From Nonlabens agnitus (GTDB lineage Bacteria; Bacteroidota; Bacteroidia; Flavobacteriales; Flavobacteriaceae), in the NCBI RefSeq assembly GCF_002994045.1, contig NZ_MQUC01000003.1:596501-660500 (forward strand): a DNA stretch of 64,000 nucleotides, written 5' to 3'. Below, in pieces: positions 45,353-54,120 of this stretch. Made by a program: the position numbers and the translations under genes. Position 1 is the stretch's first letter, and each line of letters opens with the position of its first letter. Below the pieces are notes generated by a model. The model searched no databases, was not told where the DNA came from, and saw only the letters and a program-made list of their open reading frames with translations.

Positions 45353-46431
45353 AACTCAAACATTTTATAGGACTGATTCACATTCTTGATAACAGCTTCC
45401 GTACGCTCACTGTTCGTGTCACTTATGAATAGTTGGCCAAATTGTTCATCATTGACCATTTCGATCAATTGCGATACGCGACTCTCATCCAGCTTATCAA
45501 AAATATCATCCAGTAATAATATGGGAACGGTCCCGCTTTCACTTTTTATGAACTCAAATTGAGCCAATTTCAAAGCGGTCAAAAAGCTCTTTTGTTGTCC
45601 TTGACTACCATATTTTTTTACGGGATAACCATCTAAAGAAAACAACAGATCGTCCTTGTGAATGCCTACAGTGCTGTATTGAATCTGCAAATCCTTTTGC
45701 TGGGCATCTTTGAAAACCGTAGCAGGGTCGGCATCAAGAAAATCAGACTTGTAATAAATGTCCACCTTTTCATCTGCCTTTCTGGAAATCTTTGCATAAA
45801 AATCCTTGAAAATAGGAGTGAAGCGTTCTAAAAATTCCACCCTACACTTATGAATATACGCGCCCAGCGCTACCATTTGTTCATCATAAACGGCAAGCGC
45901 ATCGCTATCAAACTTACGGTTTGCCGCAAAGTACTTGAGCAAGGCATTGCGCTGTGATAACAACTTGTTGTAGTTGATAAGTCGCTCCAGATATTTTTGA
46001 TTGTCCAGTGAGAGAACGCCATCTAGAAATTTACGTCTGGTCTCACTGCCTTCTATGATAAGGTCGCGATCTGCTGGTGATATGATGACCAGTGGCAGCA
46101 AGCCTATATGGTCACTAATCTTTTCATAGACCTTACCATTACGCTTTGCAATTCGCTTATTACCACGTTTGGCGCTTATCACGACATTCTCTTCTCGATC
46201 ATCCTTTTCAAATTTCCCATTAATAACAAAAAAATCAGTTTCATGTTTGATGTTTTGAATCGTAATGGGATTGAAATAACTTTTGGCAAAGGCAAGATGG
46301 TAGATTGCGTCCAGCACGTTGGTTTTTCCTACGCCATTATTGCCCACAAAGCAGTTGATTTTTTCATCCATCTCAAAATCAGCGCTGTCAAAACTTTTGT
46401 AGTTGACCAGACTTAAGGATTTGAGATGCAT
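45349..46431 (-). CDS. recF: DNA replication/repair protein RecF
   Basis: 360 residues from ATG 46431 ([19 protein letters not shown]), the usual RecF length; 26 extra in-frame codons upstream include the palindrome and are not conserved family sequence. Walker A is [18 protein letters not shown], the signature region is [19 protein letters not shown], and Walker B is [15 protein letters not shown]. RecF helps load RecA at gaps. It is first in the recF-lipoprotein-DUF721 operon. Confidence 0.95.
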   Translation of the reverse strand: MHLKSLSLVNYKSFDSADFEMDEKINCFVGNNGVGKTNVLDAIYHLAFAKSYFNPITIQNIKHETDFFVINGKFEKDDREENVVISAKRGNKRIAKRNGKVYEKISDHIGLLPLVIISPADRDLIIEGSETRRKFLDGVLSLDNQKYLERLINYNKLLSQRNALLKYFAANRKFDSDALAVYDEQMVALGAYIHKCRVEFLERFTPIFKDFYAKISRKADEKVDIYYKSDFLDADPATVFKDAQQKDLQIQYSTVGIHKDDLLFSLDGYPVKKYGSQGQQKSFLTALKLAQFEFIKSESGTVPILLLDDIFDKLDESRVSQLIEMVNDEQFGQLFISDTNSERTEAVIKNVNQSYKMFEL

Positions 46432-46478
46432 ATGATTTGTGTTGTAATTATTTGAAAAACAAAAGGTTGTGATGAGTT

Positions 46479-46494
46479 CGCTTTCGCGAAAGCG
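46479..46494. repeat. 16-bp palindrome, exact, intergenic
   Basis: An exact copy in the divergent gap between recF and the TPR gene, 11 bp upstream of ACCTTTTG on the minus strand. Confidence 0.97.
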
Positions 46495-46588
46495 AAATAA
46501 AGATTCCAACCTCGACGCGACGTCAAATTTAAGGATTGCCTTCTAGAAGAATAAGTAACAACGCGTTTTTTAATACCGATAAAAATTA

Positions 46589-46596
46589 TATTTTTG
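46589..46596 (+). promoter_or_regulatory. -7 box (TAttTTTG) for the TPR protein-ribH operon
   Basis: An exact TAnnTTTG with a T-rich block about 19 bp upstream (46566-46570) as a weak -33. It lies inside the longest ORF, so the gene starts downstream at 46617. Confidence 0.6.
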
Positions 46597-46616
46597 CGCG
46601 TTCAATAAATTTGATA

Positions 46617-47396
46617 ATGGCCACATACAATAAAAGAGGTTACAAGCCTAAAACGCAGAAGGAGAAAGAAGTAATTGAAGAGCAAGAGTCGACAACGGCT
46701 GAGATTTTTGAAACACTTGATGAAGGCGCAGGCAAAACCGAAGAATGGGTTGCCAAGAATCAAAACGTTATTCTTTATACTGTTATCGCCATCGCGGTAA
46801 TCGCTGCGGCCATATGGGCGTACACGGCTTTCATTCTAGGACCAAAAGCTGAAGAGGCTCTGGAAGAATCCACACAAGCATTCAGTTTTTATGAGCAAGC
46901 AGTTAACGCAACAGGCGAGGAGCAAGATTCTCTTTACAACCTAGCCTTAGAAGGTGGTGAAGGTAAATATGGACTTATCAAACTTGCCGAAAACTACAGC
47001 GGTACAGATGCTGGAAATATTGCCAACTATCAAGCAGGTATGGCTTACCTTAATTTAGGTGGTACCAACTATCAAAATGCGATTGATTACCTAACTGCAT
47101 ATGACGGCGATGGATCGATCATGGAAGCCTACGCAAAAGCTGGTATAGGTGATGCGCTTATGCAAGTTGATCAAGCTGAAGATGCCATCAAATATTACAA
47201 TGAGGCAGCAGATATTGTTCCTAATGAATTTACCACGCCTAAATATCTTTTAAAAGGTGCTCAAGCAGCGCTTTTAACTGGAGATAACAGCACGGCTATC
47301 AAGAATCTTGAGCGTATTGAAGAAGAGTATGAAACTACTCCAGAAGCACAAACTGCCAAAATTCTTTTAGGTCAGGCTCAAGCAGCTTCTAACTAG
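46617..47396 (+). CDS. membrane-anchored TPR protein (YfgM-like)
   Basis: 259 residues from ATG 46617 (MATYNKRGYKPKTQKEKEVIEEQES). A charged cytoplasmic tail, one membrane helix (VILYTVIAIAVIAAAIWAYTAFIL, about 49-72) and three or four TPR units (AYAKAGIGDALMQVDQAEDAIKYYNEAADIVPN; YLLKGAQAALLTGDNSTAIKNLERIEEEY) follow. The layout resembles YfgM, which works with periplasmic chaperones at the Sec translocon; a direct match is not certain. It precedes ribH by 3 bp. Confidence 0.8.
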   Translation: MATYNKRGYKPKTQKEKEVIEEQESTTAEIFETLDEGAGKTEEWVAKNQNVILYTVIAIAVIAAAIWAYTAFILGPKAEEALEESTQAFSFYEQAVNATGEEQDSLYNLALEGGEGKYGLIKLAENYSGTDAGNIANYQAGMAYLNLGGTNYQNAIDYLTAYDGDGSIMEAYAKAGIGDALMQVDQAEDAIKYYNEAADIVPNEFTTPKYLLKGAQAALLTGDNSTAIKNLERIEEEYETTPEAQTAKILLGQAQAASN

Positions 47397-47399
47397 ATC

Positions 47400-47918
47400 A
47401 TGGCTACTGCCGGTAAGGATTTATCCCATTACGATAAGAGTAAATTACCAGACGCATCAAAAATGCGTATAGGTATCGTTGTGTCTGAATGGAACGACGA
47501 CATTACAGAGAATCTATACAAAGGCGCTCTGGATACACTACTGGATTGTGGTATGCATAAAGATGCCATCTATAGGTACGATGTTCCAGGATCTTTTGAA
47601 TTGATTTACGGTTGCCGCAAGATGCAGGAATCCACTTTTAGCGTTCCTGGTAAAAGACAAAAGCGCGTTCTAGATGCCGTAATTGCGATAGGTAGCGTGA
47701 TACGTGGTGAAACGGCTCATTTTGATTTTGTTTGTCAAGGTGTTACCAGTGGTATCAAAGACTTGAATTTGAACAAGACAAGAATTCCAGTGATATTCTG
47801 TGTGTTAACAGATGATACTCACGCTCAATCTGTAGCTCGTAGCGGTGGTATTCATGGGAATAAAGGTTCTGAAGCAGCGATAGCAGCAATCAAGATGGCT
47901 GCTTTGAAGGCAAACTAA
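47400..47918 (+). CDS. ribH: 6,7-dimethyl-8-ribityllumazine synthase
   Basis: 172 residues. RibH condenses the ribulose-derived butanone phosphate with the pyrimidinedione to form lumazine, the penultimate step to riboflavin. Motifs: RIGIVVSEWNDDITENLYKGAL, the substrate site VPGSFELIYGCRKM, AVIAIGSVIRGETAHFDFVCQGVTSGI (catalytic histidine) and FCVLTDDTHAQSVARSGG. An insert (STFSVPGKRQKRVLD) lies between the two conserved blocks. Confidence 0.96.
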   Translation: MATAGKDLSHYDKSKLPDASKMRIGIVVSEWNDDITENLYKGALDTLLDCGMHKDAIYRYDVPGSFELIYGCRKMQESTFSVPGKRQKRVLDAVIAIGSVIRGETAHFDFVCQGVTSGIKDLNLNKTRIPVIFCVLTDDTHAQSVARSGGIHGNKGSEAAIAAIKMAALKAN

Positions 47919-47942
47919 AAATTAGATTTCTCCAACTTTTCT

Positions 47943-48143
47943 TTATCCATTATTGCTTTTTTGGCGCATGGCATTCCAACGCCACAGTTGATAGATTCCT
48001 AATACGATCAAAAGAATGGATAGGACTACTTGATAGGTTGCCATACTCTCATCACCGTTGAAATAATCATAGGTTTTCCAAGAGCCTATCCCTACAAAAG
48101 CGATCGCCAATAATAGGTTGTAATTTGATTTTGAATCGGCCAT
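47943..48143 (-). CDS. small two-helix membrane protein (downstream paralogue)
   Basis: 66 residues with two hydrophobic segments (NLLLAIAFVGIGSWKTYDYF and TYQVVLSILLIVLGIYQLW). It resembles the gene immediately upstream: IGSWKTYDYFNGDESMATYQVV aligns with FGSYRLFIHFSGRATLATWQLV. The start codon overlaps the neighbour's stop (TAATG). Function unknown. Confidence 0.75.
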   Translation of the reverse strand: MADSKSNYNLLLAIAFVGIGSWKTYDYFNGDESMATYQVVLSILLIVLGIYQLWRWNAMRQKSNNG

Positions 48144-48349
48144 TAATCTTCAGGATTTTCTGACTTTTGAGTGAGCACGCTGTATGCAACAAATAATCCA
48201 TATAAGATCACTGCTGCAGTGATCACTAGTTGCCAGGTGGCCAGAGTCGCTCTTCCTGAAAAGTGAATGAACAATCTGTAGCTTCCAAAACCAATCATGA
48301 TCAATGCGAAAATACCGCCCATTAATGGGTTGCGCCTGCGTGCTGCCAT
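48143..48349 (-). CDS. small two-helix membrane protein (upstream paralogue)
   Basis: 68 residues. A basic N-terminus (MAARRRNP), then two hydrophobic segments (LMGGIFALIMIGFGSYRLFIHF and TWQLVITAAVILYGLFVAYSVL) and an acidic tail. It looks like a tandem duplicate of the following gene. No motif suggests a catalytic role. Confidence 0.75.
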   Translation of the reverse strand: MAARRRNPLMGGIFALIMIGFGSYRLFIHFSGRATLATWQLVITAAVILYGLFVAYSVLTQKSENPED

Positions 48350-48371
48350 AGTTTATTATTAGATGGACAAG

Positions 48372-48402
48372 ATAAAAAAAACGTCTCTGTAAAGAGACGT
48401 TT
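48372..48402 (-). terminator. intrinsic terminator after the 48435-49154 gene
   Basis: On the minus strand aaacgtctct pairs with agagacgttt (10 bp, 4-nt loop), followed by a run of T. Confidence 0.85.
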
Positions 48403-48434
48403 CCAACATTAATCTACTATTATAAAGAAAGCAA

Positions 48435-49154
48435 TTATGCGTTAAAGTATTTGCTGTTCCAGATGGCTGTATTGAAATTCTTACCTGCGGCAAATGAATA
48501 ATACAGTACCATACTAGCAATGGACTTGAATGTAAAAAAGAAGATGAGCACAAATTGTACGCCACTGGTGTCCTTGGAGAAGACTCCATTTGGAACTGCA
48601 TAAGCGGCTAACAAACTAACCAGTAAGGTGCAAATAATCAAGTTCTCCAAAGATTTGAAAGGCCATGCCCATGCTCTTCTAAAAGCATTTAAATCATTTC
48701 CCCATTTGTGAATCAAATAAAAGTAACCGTTACCTATAGGGGCAAACAATAAAGGATCGTCTGCATTCTCTAGTTTAAACATCTTAGACGGTGCCACGAT
48801 TTTGAAACCTCTTAAGGTTGTATCGTGCTCTTTTTCTAATCTTTTGATTTTGTTGAGCGCTTCCTGTGGTATCTCGTTTTTAAAATATCGAGTATCAAGA
48901 AACCGCAATCTGTAATTTACACATATGTCACGGATCTGATCTACATGATAAATTTTATCACTGTCTAATAAATCAAAATCAAATGAATTGCGAGGTGTTG
49001 GCTTTTGCGGGCTCTTCATCCTAGCAATGATGGCATCTTCCACAAGATCATCTTGTTTCAGAATTTCCCTCACTTGATCTAGGATATCTGATTCCTTGAT
49101 CGTTTTATTACGTGATTGCTGTAATTTTTGCTCAATGTTAGTCCTGCGCAGCAT
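48435..49154 (-). CDS. conserved hypothetical membrane protein
   Basis: 239 residues. A hydrophilic N-terminal region of about 165 residues (FDLLDSDKIYHVDQIRDICVNYRLRFLDTRYFKNEIPQEALNKIKRLEKEH) is followed by two hydrophobic segments near the C-terminus (LENLIICTLLVSLLAAYAV; VQFVLIFFFTFKSIASMVLYYSF). The arginine/tyrosine-rich block RLRFLDTRYF and FAPIGNGYFYLIHKWGNDL look like conserved features, but I do not recognise a named family. It has its own terminator. Confidence 0.72.
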   Translation of the reverse strand: MLRRTNIEQKLQQSRNKTIKESDILDQVREILKQDDLVEDAIIARMKSPQKPTPRNSFDFDLLDSDKIYHVDQIRDICVNYRLRFLDTRYFKNEIPQEALNKIKRLEKEHDTTLRGFKIVAPSKMFKLENADDPLLFAPIGNGYFYLIHKWGNDLNAFRRAWAWPFKSLENLIICTLLVSLLAAYAVPNGVFSKDTSGVQFVLIFFFTFKSIASMVLYYSFAAGKNFNTAIWNSKYFNA

Positions 49155-49275
49155 ATAGAAGTTTATTAAGTATGAAAGTTAGAAATTAAGCTTGTAAAAT
49201 CCTAGCTTCATTCTTTAGGTCGTAGAGGACCTTTAAAACTATCAACCGCGTCAGGATTATTTTAAACGCACGGTA

Positions 49276-51699
49276 TCAGCGAACTGTGGCACCCGATTGT
49301 TTTTCCAGCTGACTTTGAACTTTGTCCATTACTTTGTCAATTTGCTTATCTGTCAAGGTCTTCTCAAGGTCCTGCAATTTGAAGCTCAATGCATAGGACT
49401 TTTTGCCTTCTGGTAATTCTTTGCCTTCATACACATCAAATAGGTCTACGGACTTCAGCAATTTACGCTCTGCTTGAAATGCGACTGTTTGTAGTTCTTT
49501 GAAGGTAGTTTTATCGTCGACAAGCAAAGCTAGGTCTCGATTGACTACAGGTGATTTTGCAATTTCCTGAATGGATTTATGATCTTTACTTACCAATTTC
49601 AACACCTCACTCCAGTACACATTAGCATAAAATACAGGCTCGTCGATACCAAACGTTCTAGCGATCTTCTTTTTAACTAATCCTATATCTACCAGCTTAC
49701 TTCCAGAACTTAAGGCTAGACCTTCACTTAAAAAGTCCATCTTAGTATCCTTCTCGTTAATAGTGTCAATCCCCAATCTCTTTAAAATGGAAATGACAGC
49801 ACCCTTAAGAAAGAAGAAATCTGCTTTTACATTGCTGGAGTTCCAGGAGTTGGGCTGTACATTACCTACAGTTAGCATTGATAAATGTTTTTGCTCTGTA
49901 TAGCTGCGTCCCTTGAACTGATGATAGCTGTTACCAAATTCAAAGAACTTAAGGTTGTTTTGTTTTCTATTGAGATTATATGCAATAGATTCCAACCCGC
50001 CATAAAGCAAACTCTGGCGCATTACCGACAAGTCATTACTTAACGGATTCAGTATTTTAACCTCATTCTTCACCGAAATCTGTTCCGTAAGTTCGTGATA
50101 TTTAGCAGCCGTTAAGCTGTTCGCCATCATCTCGATAAAGCCTTGCCCTATCAGTTGTTGGGCTACAATATTCTCAATCTTAAAACTGTCTAGTCTCGAA
50201 CTCGGCGCTATGGAAGCATTGAGTTTGGAAGACGTTTCAATACGATCATATCCATAAACACGTAAGATTTCCTCAATGACATCTACAGGACGGCTTACAT
50301 CATTCCGGTATACTGGAATGCTTAGCCCTAGGCCTGTTTCCGTTACATTTTTTACATTGATGTCAAGAGTTCTCAGAATCTCTTTGATTTCTGCTCGGTC
50401 AATTTCCTGTCCTATAAGCGAGTCGATTTTTGCAAAGGGCAAGAAGACTTCATAGTCCTCGATCTTATTGGGATATAGGTCTGTAATATCGCTGGTAATT
50501 TCGCCACCAGCAATTTCTTTAATTAAGATCGCTGCACGTTTCAGTGCATCTTCAGTAATGTTGGGGTCGATGCCTCTCTCAAATCTAAAGGACGCATCTG
50601 TATTGAATCCATGACGTTTTGCTGTTTTGCGGATGCTTACAGGATTGAAATAAGCACTTTCCAAAAATATACTAGTGGTCCCATCAGTGACTCCGCTGTT
50701 TTGACCACCGTAAACTCCAGCGATACATAAAGGCTTTTCGGTATCACAAATCATGAGATCTTCCTCGTGCAACTCGTGGACGATACCATCCAGCGTGGTG
50801 AACGGTGTGCCAGCAGGTAAGGTTTGAACGATGATTTTGTTGCCTTCAATTTTAGTCGCATCAAAGGCATGAAGCGGCTGTCCCAATTCGTGCATCACAT
50901 AATTGGTGATATCTACCACATTGTTCTTTGGTGCAATGCCTATGGCTTTCAATCGATTTTGTAGCCAGTTGGGTGATGCTTCTATTTTCAACCCATTGAT
51001 GGACACTCCACAATATCTAGGAGCCAATTCATTATTGACCACTTCAATATCAAATCTATTGGCGCGAGAATCTACGTGAAAACTGCTTAATGATGGTGTA
51101 ATGAAAGCTGGTGCATCTTCATGCACTGCAAGACCTGCTCTCAAATCTCTGGCGACGCCCATATGGGACATCGCATCTGCGCGATTAGGTGTGAGACCTA
51201 TTTCAATGACATGGTCGCTTTCAATTTCAAAAACATCTGCAAGTGGTGTTCCCACTTCTAGATCATCATCCAGTACCATGATTCCTGCGTGAGATGTTCC
51301 TAGACCCAACTCATCCTCGGCACAGATCATTCCATGACTTTCCTCGCCGCGTATCTTTCCTTTTTTGATTTTCCAGGCTTCACCTTTGGCATCATAAAGA
51401 GTCGTTCCCACAGTTGCCACGGGAACTTTTTGACCAGCAGCAACGTTTGACGCGCCACAAACGATCTGTACCACCTCGTTACCTATGTCAACTTTGGTAA
51501 GATTAAGTTTGTCGGCATTGGAATGTTTTACACATTCCAGAACGTGACCTACAACAATACCTTTCAGGCCGCCCTTGACACTTTCAAATGGCGTTACACC
51601 TTCCACTTCAAGACCTAGTGAGGTGAGCAGTGCCGTGTGTTTTTCAAGATCATCTGCTACATTGATGAACTGTTTGAGCCAGTTGTAGGAAATTTTCAT
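49276..51699 (-). CDS. pheT: phenylalanine--tRNA ligase beta subunit
   Basis: 807 residues, full length. The N-terminal tRNA-binding domain GIVVGHVLECVKHSNADKLNLTKVDIG, the B3/B4 editing domain (RYCGVSINGLKIEASPNWLQNRLKAIGIAPKNNVVDITNYVMHELGQPLHAFD) and the C-terminal anticodon-binding domain (IAKSPVVNRDLALLVDDKTTFKELQ) are all present. pheS is not in the window. A -7 box (51719) with a palindrome just upstream provides the promoter. Confidence 0.97.
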   Translation of the reverse strand: MKISYNWLKQFINVADDLEKHTALLTSLGLEVEGVTPFESVKGGLKGIVVGHVLECVKHSNADKLNLTKVDIGNEVVQIVCGASNVAAGQKVPVATVGTTLYDAKGEAWKIKKGKIRGEESHGMICAEDELGLGTSHAGIMVLDDDLEVGTPLADVFEIESDHVIEIGLTPNRADAMSHMGVARDLRAGLAVHEDAPAFITPSLSSFHVDSRANRFDIEVVNNELAPRYCGVSINGLKIEASPNWLQNRLKAIGIAPKNNVVDITNYVMHELGQPLHAFDATKIEGNKIIVQTLPAGTPFTTLDGIVHELHEEDLMICDTEKPLCIAGVYGGQNSGVTDGTTSIFLESAYFNPVSIRKTAKRHGFNTDASFRFERGIDPNITEDALKRAAILIKEIAGGEITSDITDLYPNKIEDYEVFLPFAKIDSLIGQEIDRAEIKEILRTLDINVKNVTETGLGLSIPVYRNDVSRPVDVIEEILRVYGYDRIETSSKLNASIAPSSRLDSFKIENIVAQQLIGQGFIEMMANSLTAAKYHELTEQISVKNEVKILNPLSNDLSVMRQSLLYGGLESIAYNLNRKQNNLKFFEFGNSYHQFKGRSYTEQKHLSMLTVGNVQPNSWNSSNVKADFFFLKGAVISILKRLGIDTINEKDTKMDFLSEGLALSSGSKLVDIGLVKKKIARTFGIDEPVFYANVYWSEVLKLVSKDHKSIQEIAKSPVVNRDLALLVDDKTTFKELQTVAFQAERKLLKSVDLFDVYEGKELPEGKKSYALSFKLQDLEKTLTDKQIDKVMDKVQSQLEKQSGATVR

Positions 51700-51718
51700 A
51701 TAGGGTCGATTAAGAGGG

Positions 51719-51726
51719 CAAAGATA
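51719..51726 (-). promoter_or_regulatory. -7 box (TAtcTTTG) for pheT
   Basis: An exact TAnnTTTG, 19 bp upstream of the pheT ATG. The palindrome at 51737-51752 starts 10 bp further upstream and covers the -33 position. Confidence 0.6.
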
Positions 51727-51736
51727 GTGGTATGAA

Positions 51737-51752
51737 CGCTTTCGCGAAAGCG
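51737..51752. repeat. 16-bp palindrome, exact, intergenic
   Basis: An exact copy between the acyltransferase gene and pheT, 10 bp upstream of the pheT -7 box. Confidence 0.97.
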
Positions 51753-51812
51753 GAAATCCTACAAACCACCTGCTATGATGTTAGTGTAGTATAGGATTCA
51801 AGAAGAGTGAAA

Positions 51813-52616
51813 TTAATATTCCCAGCGTCTCATCTTATTGAGATCTTCCATGTCTTTGAGGGCTTCTTCTGGGATCACTTTTAGGAAAGAAGGATGTTGC
51901 TCAATGGCAAACTCCAATTGCTCGACAATCTTTTCTACGCTGTCATTTTCATAATCAATCTCTAGCGGCGCCTTGATCTCCATGGATTGTAGAATGTTAC
52001 GTTTCTTGATGCGCAGGCCTTTTTTGTCAAAACTGCGACGGAAACCATCGATGACAATAGGCACGACAATAGGTTTGTATTGCTTGATAATGTGAGCCGT
52101 TCCCTTGCGTATAGGTTTGAAGGGTTTTGTAGTTCCCTGCGGGAATGTGATGACCCAACCATCATCCAGTGCCACGCCTATGTTTTTGGTATCGTCTGGA
52201 TTGACTGCTCTCGATACTTCCTCACCTTTGGCACGCCAGGTGCGCTCTACGGTAATGGCACCGGCATATGCCAGGATCTTGGGCAACAAACCGCTTTGCA
52301 TGGTTTCTTTTGCGGCGACGTAGTATACGTTGAGTTTAGGTTTCCACAGGTAGCCTACATTTTTGATACTGTCATTACGACCAGATAGGGACGCGTTGAA
52401 AACATGAAACATGCTCACAACATCTGCAAAATAGGTCTGGTGATTAGATACAAATAATACGCCTTGTGGTGGTAAATCCTTAATGATCTCGCTACCATCA
52501 ATCTGCAATTCATTAAAGCCACGATAGCGTCTATGGGATAAAACGCCTAAAATGCGAATCAACCAAAGCTTCAAAAAAAGTATATGACCAAAAGGATTTT
52601 TTTTAAATAATCCCAT
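51813..52616 (-). CDS. 1-acyl-sn-glycerol-3-phosphate acyltransferase-like protein
   Basis: 267 residues from ATG 52616 (MGLFKKNPFGHILFLKLW). The PlsC family motifs are present: VLFVSNHQTYFADV (HX4D), AYAGAITVERTW (substrate-binding arginine region), VITFPQGTTKPFKP (EGTR equivalent, here QGTT) and KPIVVPIVIDG. Such enzymes acylate lysophosphatidate or related lipids. The replacement of the usual Glu-Gly-Thr-Arg by Gln-Gly-Thr-Thr suggests a divergent acceptor. Confidence 0.82.
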   Translation of the reverse strand: MGLFKKNPFGHILFLKLWLIRILGVLSHRRYRGFNELQIDGSEIIKDLPPQGVLFVSNHQTYFADVVSMFHVFNASLSGRNDSIKNVGYLWKPKLNVYYVAAKETMQSGLLPKILAYAGAITVERTWRAKGEEVSRAVNPDDTKNIGVALDDGWVITFPQGTTKPFKPIRKGTAHIIKQYKPIVVPIVIDGFRRSFDKKGLRIKKRNILQSMEIKAPLEIDYENDSVEKIVEQLEFAIEQHPSFLKVIPEEALKDMEDLNKMRRWEY

Positions 52617-52702
52617 GAAGTATTTCAAATTTGAACGAAAGAGCAAGATACAAAATCACACCATTATCAGTTGTTAAATTCAGCTGGCGGGAATTTAGAA
52701 TC

Positions 52703-53350
52703 TTAGTGATCCATCGCTAGCGTGAACAAGCTTTTGAACTCGTTGAGCATCATGGCGGTAGCGCCCCAAACGATATGATCCTTCAATAAAAAACAAGGCA
52801 CATCGACATTTTCCATATAGCTGGTCGACAGGTTATGAGTAGAAACATTTGCTGGGTCCAGCAATTCTTGCAATGGTACTTCTATGATAGATTTCACCTC
52901 GCTGGGTTGCGGTGTGAAGGATAAGTTCGCTTTCGCGAAAGCGAGAAAAGGACGAACCAAGTAGTTACTGGGCGGTATGTAAACTGGAGTACCTGCTGTA
53001 ATGACTTCCTGATGGCTCATCAATATACCTACTTCTTCTTCAGTTTCTCTTAGAGCTGTGACGGCATGGGAATCGTCTTCTTCTTCTGACCGGCCACCAG
53101 GGAACGCGATCTGTCCACTGTGTTTTCCTTTCGAGATCATACGCTCGATAAGCACGAAGTAGGGAACATCATATTTAGGGTACACCAGCATCATGGTCGC
53201 TGCCTCTTTGGGAGTTTTTGAAGCCATTTGGGCATTTTGTAATTCTTCCAGTCGCTCCACGGCAGCCATTTCCATCTGTGCCGTGGCACCTGGCAATGGC
53301 ATTTTGGTTAATTTTGGAACTAGATCTAAAAAATCACTGAATGAATTCAA
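52703..53350 (-). CDS. Nudix hydrolase (CoA pyrophosphatase-like)
   Basis: 215 residues, apparent TTG start at 53350 (MNSFSDFLDLVPKLTKMPLPG). The Nudix box is complete (GGRSEEEDDSHAVTALRETEEEVGI), preceded by GKHSGQIAFPGG, the NuCoA pattern of coenzyme A diphosphatases. PFLAFAKANLSF contains a palindrome-encoded AFAKA (52928) in place of the usual loop before the ExV strand. The first 10 bp overlap head-to-head with the cyclophilin gene. Confidence 0.88.
   Translation of the reverse strand: MNSFSDFLDLVPKLTKMPLPGATAQMEMAAVERLEELQNAQMASKTPKEAATMMLVYPKYDVPYFVLIERMISKGKHSGQIAFPGGRSEEEDDSHAVTALRETEEEVGILMSHQEVITAGTPVYIPPSNYLVRPFLAFAKANLSFTPQPSEVKSIIEVPLQELLDPANVSTHNLSTSYMENVDVPCFLLKDHIVWGATAMMLNEFKSLFTLAMDH
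52928..52943. repeat. 16-bp palindrome, exact
   Basis: An exact copy inside the Nudix gene, read as AFAKA. Confidence 0.97.
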
Positions 53351-54063
53351 AATGGTGTTTGCTTTTACTGATAGGCATTTTCTTCTCTTGTAAAGATACT
53401 ACGGACAAATCAAAACAAGACACACCTGAACCGCAGCCCGAACTTTCCAAAGAAGAAAAGGAAGAAATCACTCTTGCAGAATTTTATGCGCCGCCCATCA
53501 CCGCAGACGGTGACACACTACTCAGTTTTATACCTCAAGACAGTGTCATTCCCTTTTTTACCAGATATGGTAAAAAGAATCCAGAGACTAGAGTGCGCAT
53601 GAAAACGAAATTTGGCACGATCGAGATGGAGCTTTTTGAGGAAACGCCTATCTATAGAGCAAGCTTTGTGTACCTCATCAAAAACGGTTACTATGATGGT
53701 ACGGTAGCGCATAGAGTGGTGCCGCGATTCATCGTTCAAGCGGGTGATAGCGATGATCCTTTTACAGCAACCATGCGCAGCAGTGCCGGTAATTATAAGT
53801 TAGCGCCACACTTTCTACCTAACGTGAAGCACGCATATGGAACGGTAAGTAGTGCTAAGGAATGGGAAGACAACCCAGAAATGTGGCACAATCCATTTGA
53901 CTTTTTTATCTCTTTAAGAGCAACAGATCACCTAGATGGCGAGCATACCATTTTTGGCCGAGTGACTTCTGGAATGGAAGTGGCAGAGAAAATTTCACAA
54001 GTAGAAACCGATGAAGGCGACTGGCCCATCGTCGATGTGTATCTTGATATGAGTGTGTATTAA
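53341..54063 (+). CDS. lipoprotein peptidyl-prolyl isomerase (cyclophilin type)
   Basis: 240 residues. Signal MNSKWCLLLLIGIFFSC (lipobox FFSC), then a short acidic linker and a cyclophilin domain: MKTKFGTIEMELFEETPIYRASFVYLIKNGYYDGTVAHRVVPRFIVQAGD and HTIFGRVTSGMEVAEKISQVETDEGDWP. The catalytic region FxHRVxPxFxxQxGD is retained. It probably folds outer-membrane or secreted proteins. The ATG lies within the 5' end of the divergent Nudix gene. Confidence 0.9.
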   Translation: MNSKWCLLLLIGIFFSCKDTTDKSKQDTPEPQPELSKEEKEEITLAEFYAPPITADGDTLLSFIPQDSVIPFFTRYGKKNPETRVRMKTKFGTIEMELFEETPIYRASFVYLIKNGYYDGTVAHRVVPRFIVQAGDSDDPFTATMRSSAGNYKLAPHFLPNVKHAYGTVSSAKEWEDNPEMWHNPFDFFISLRATDHLDGEHTIFGRVTSGMEVAEKISQVETDEGDWPIVDVYLDMSVY

Positions 54064-54120
54064 ATGAAACAGTGTTCCACTAATCGGTTTGAACGCTTTT
54101 ACAAATGGAAAAGATTCTTT

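Noticed and set aside
46432..46509. 26-codon N-terminal extension of RecF containing RFRESE
   Set aside because: It derives from the intergenic palindrome; the conserved RecF start [14 protein letters not shown] is at 46431.
46536..46616. 27-codon N-terminal extension of the TPR protein
   Set aside because: The promoter -7 box lies inside it at 46589.
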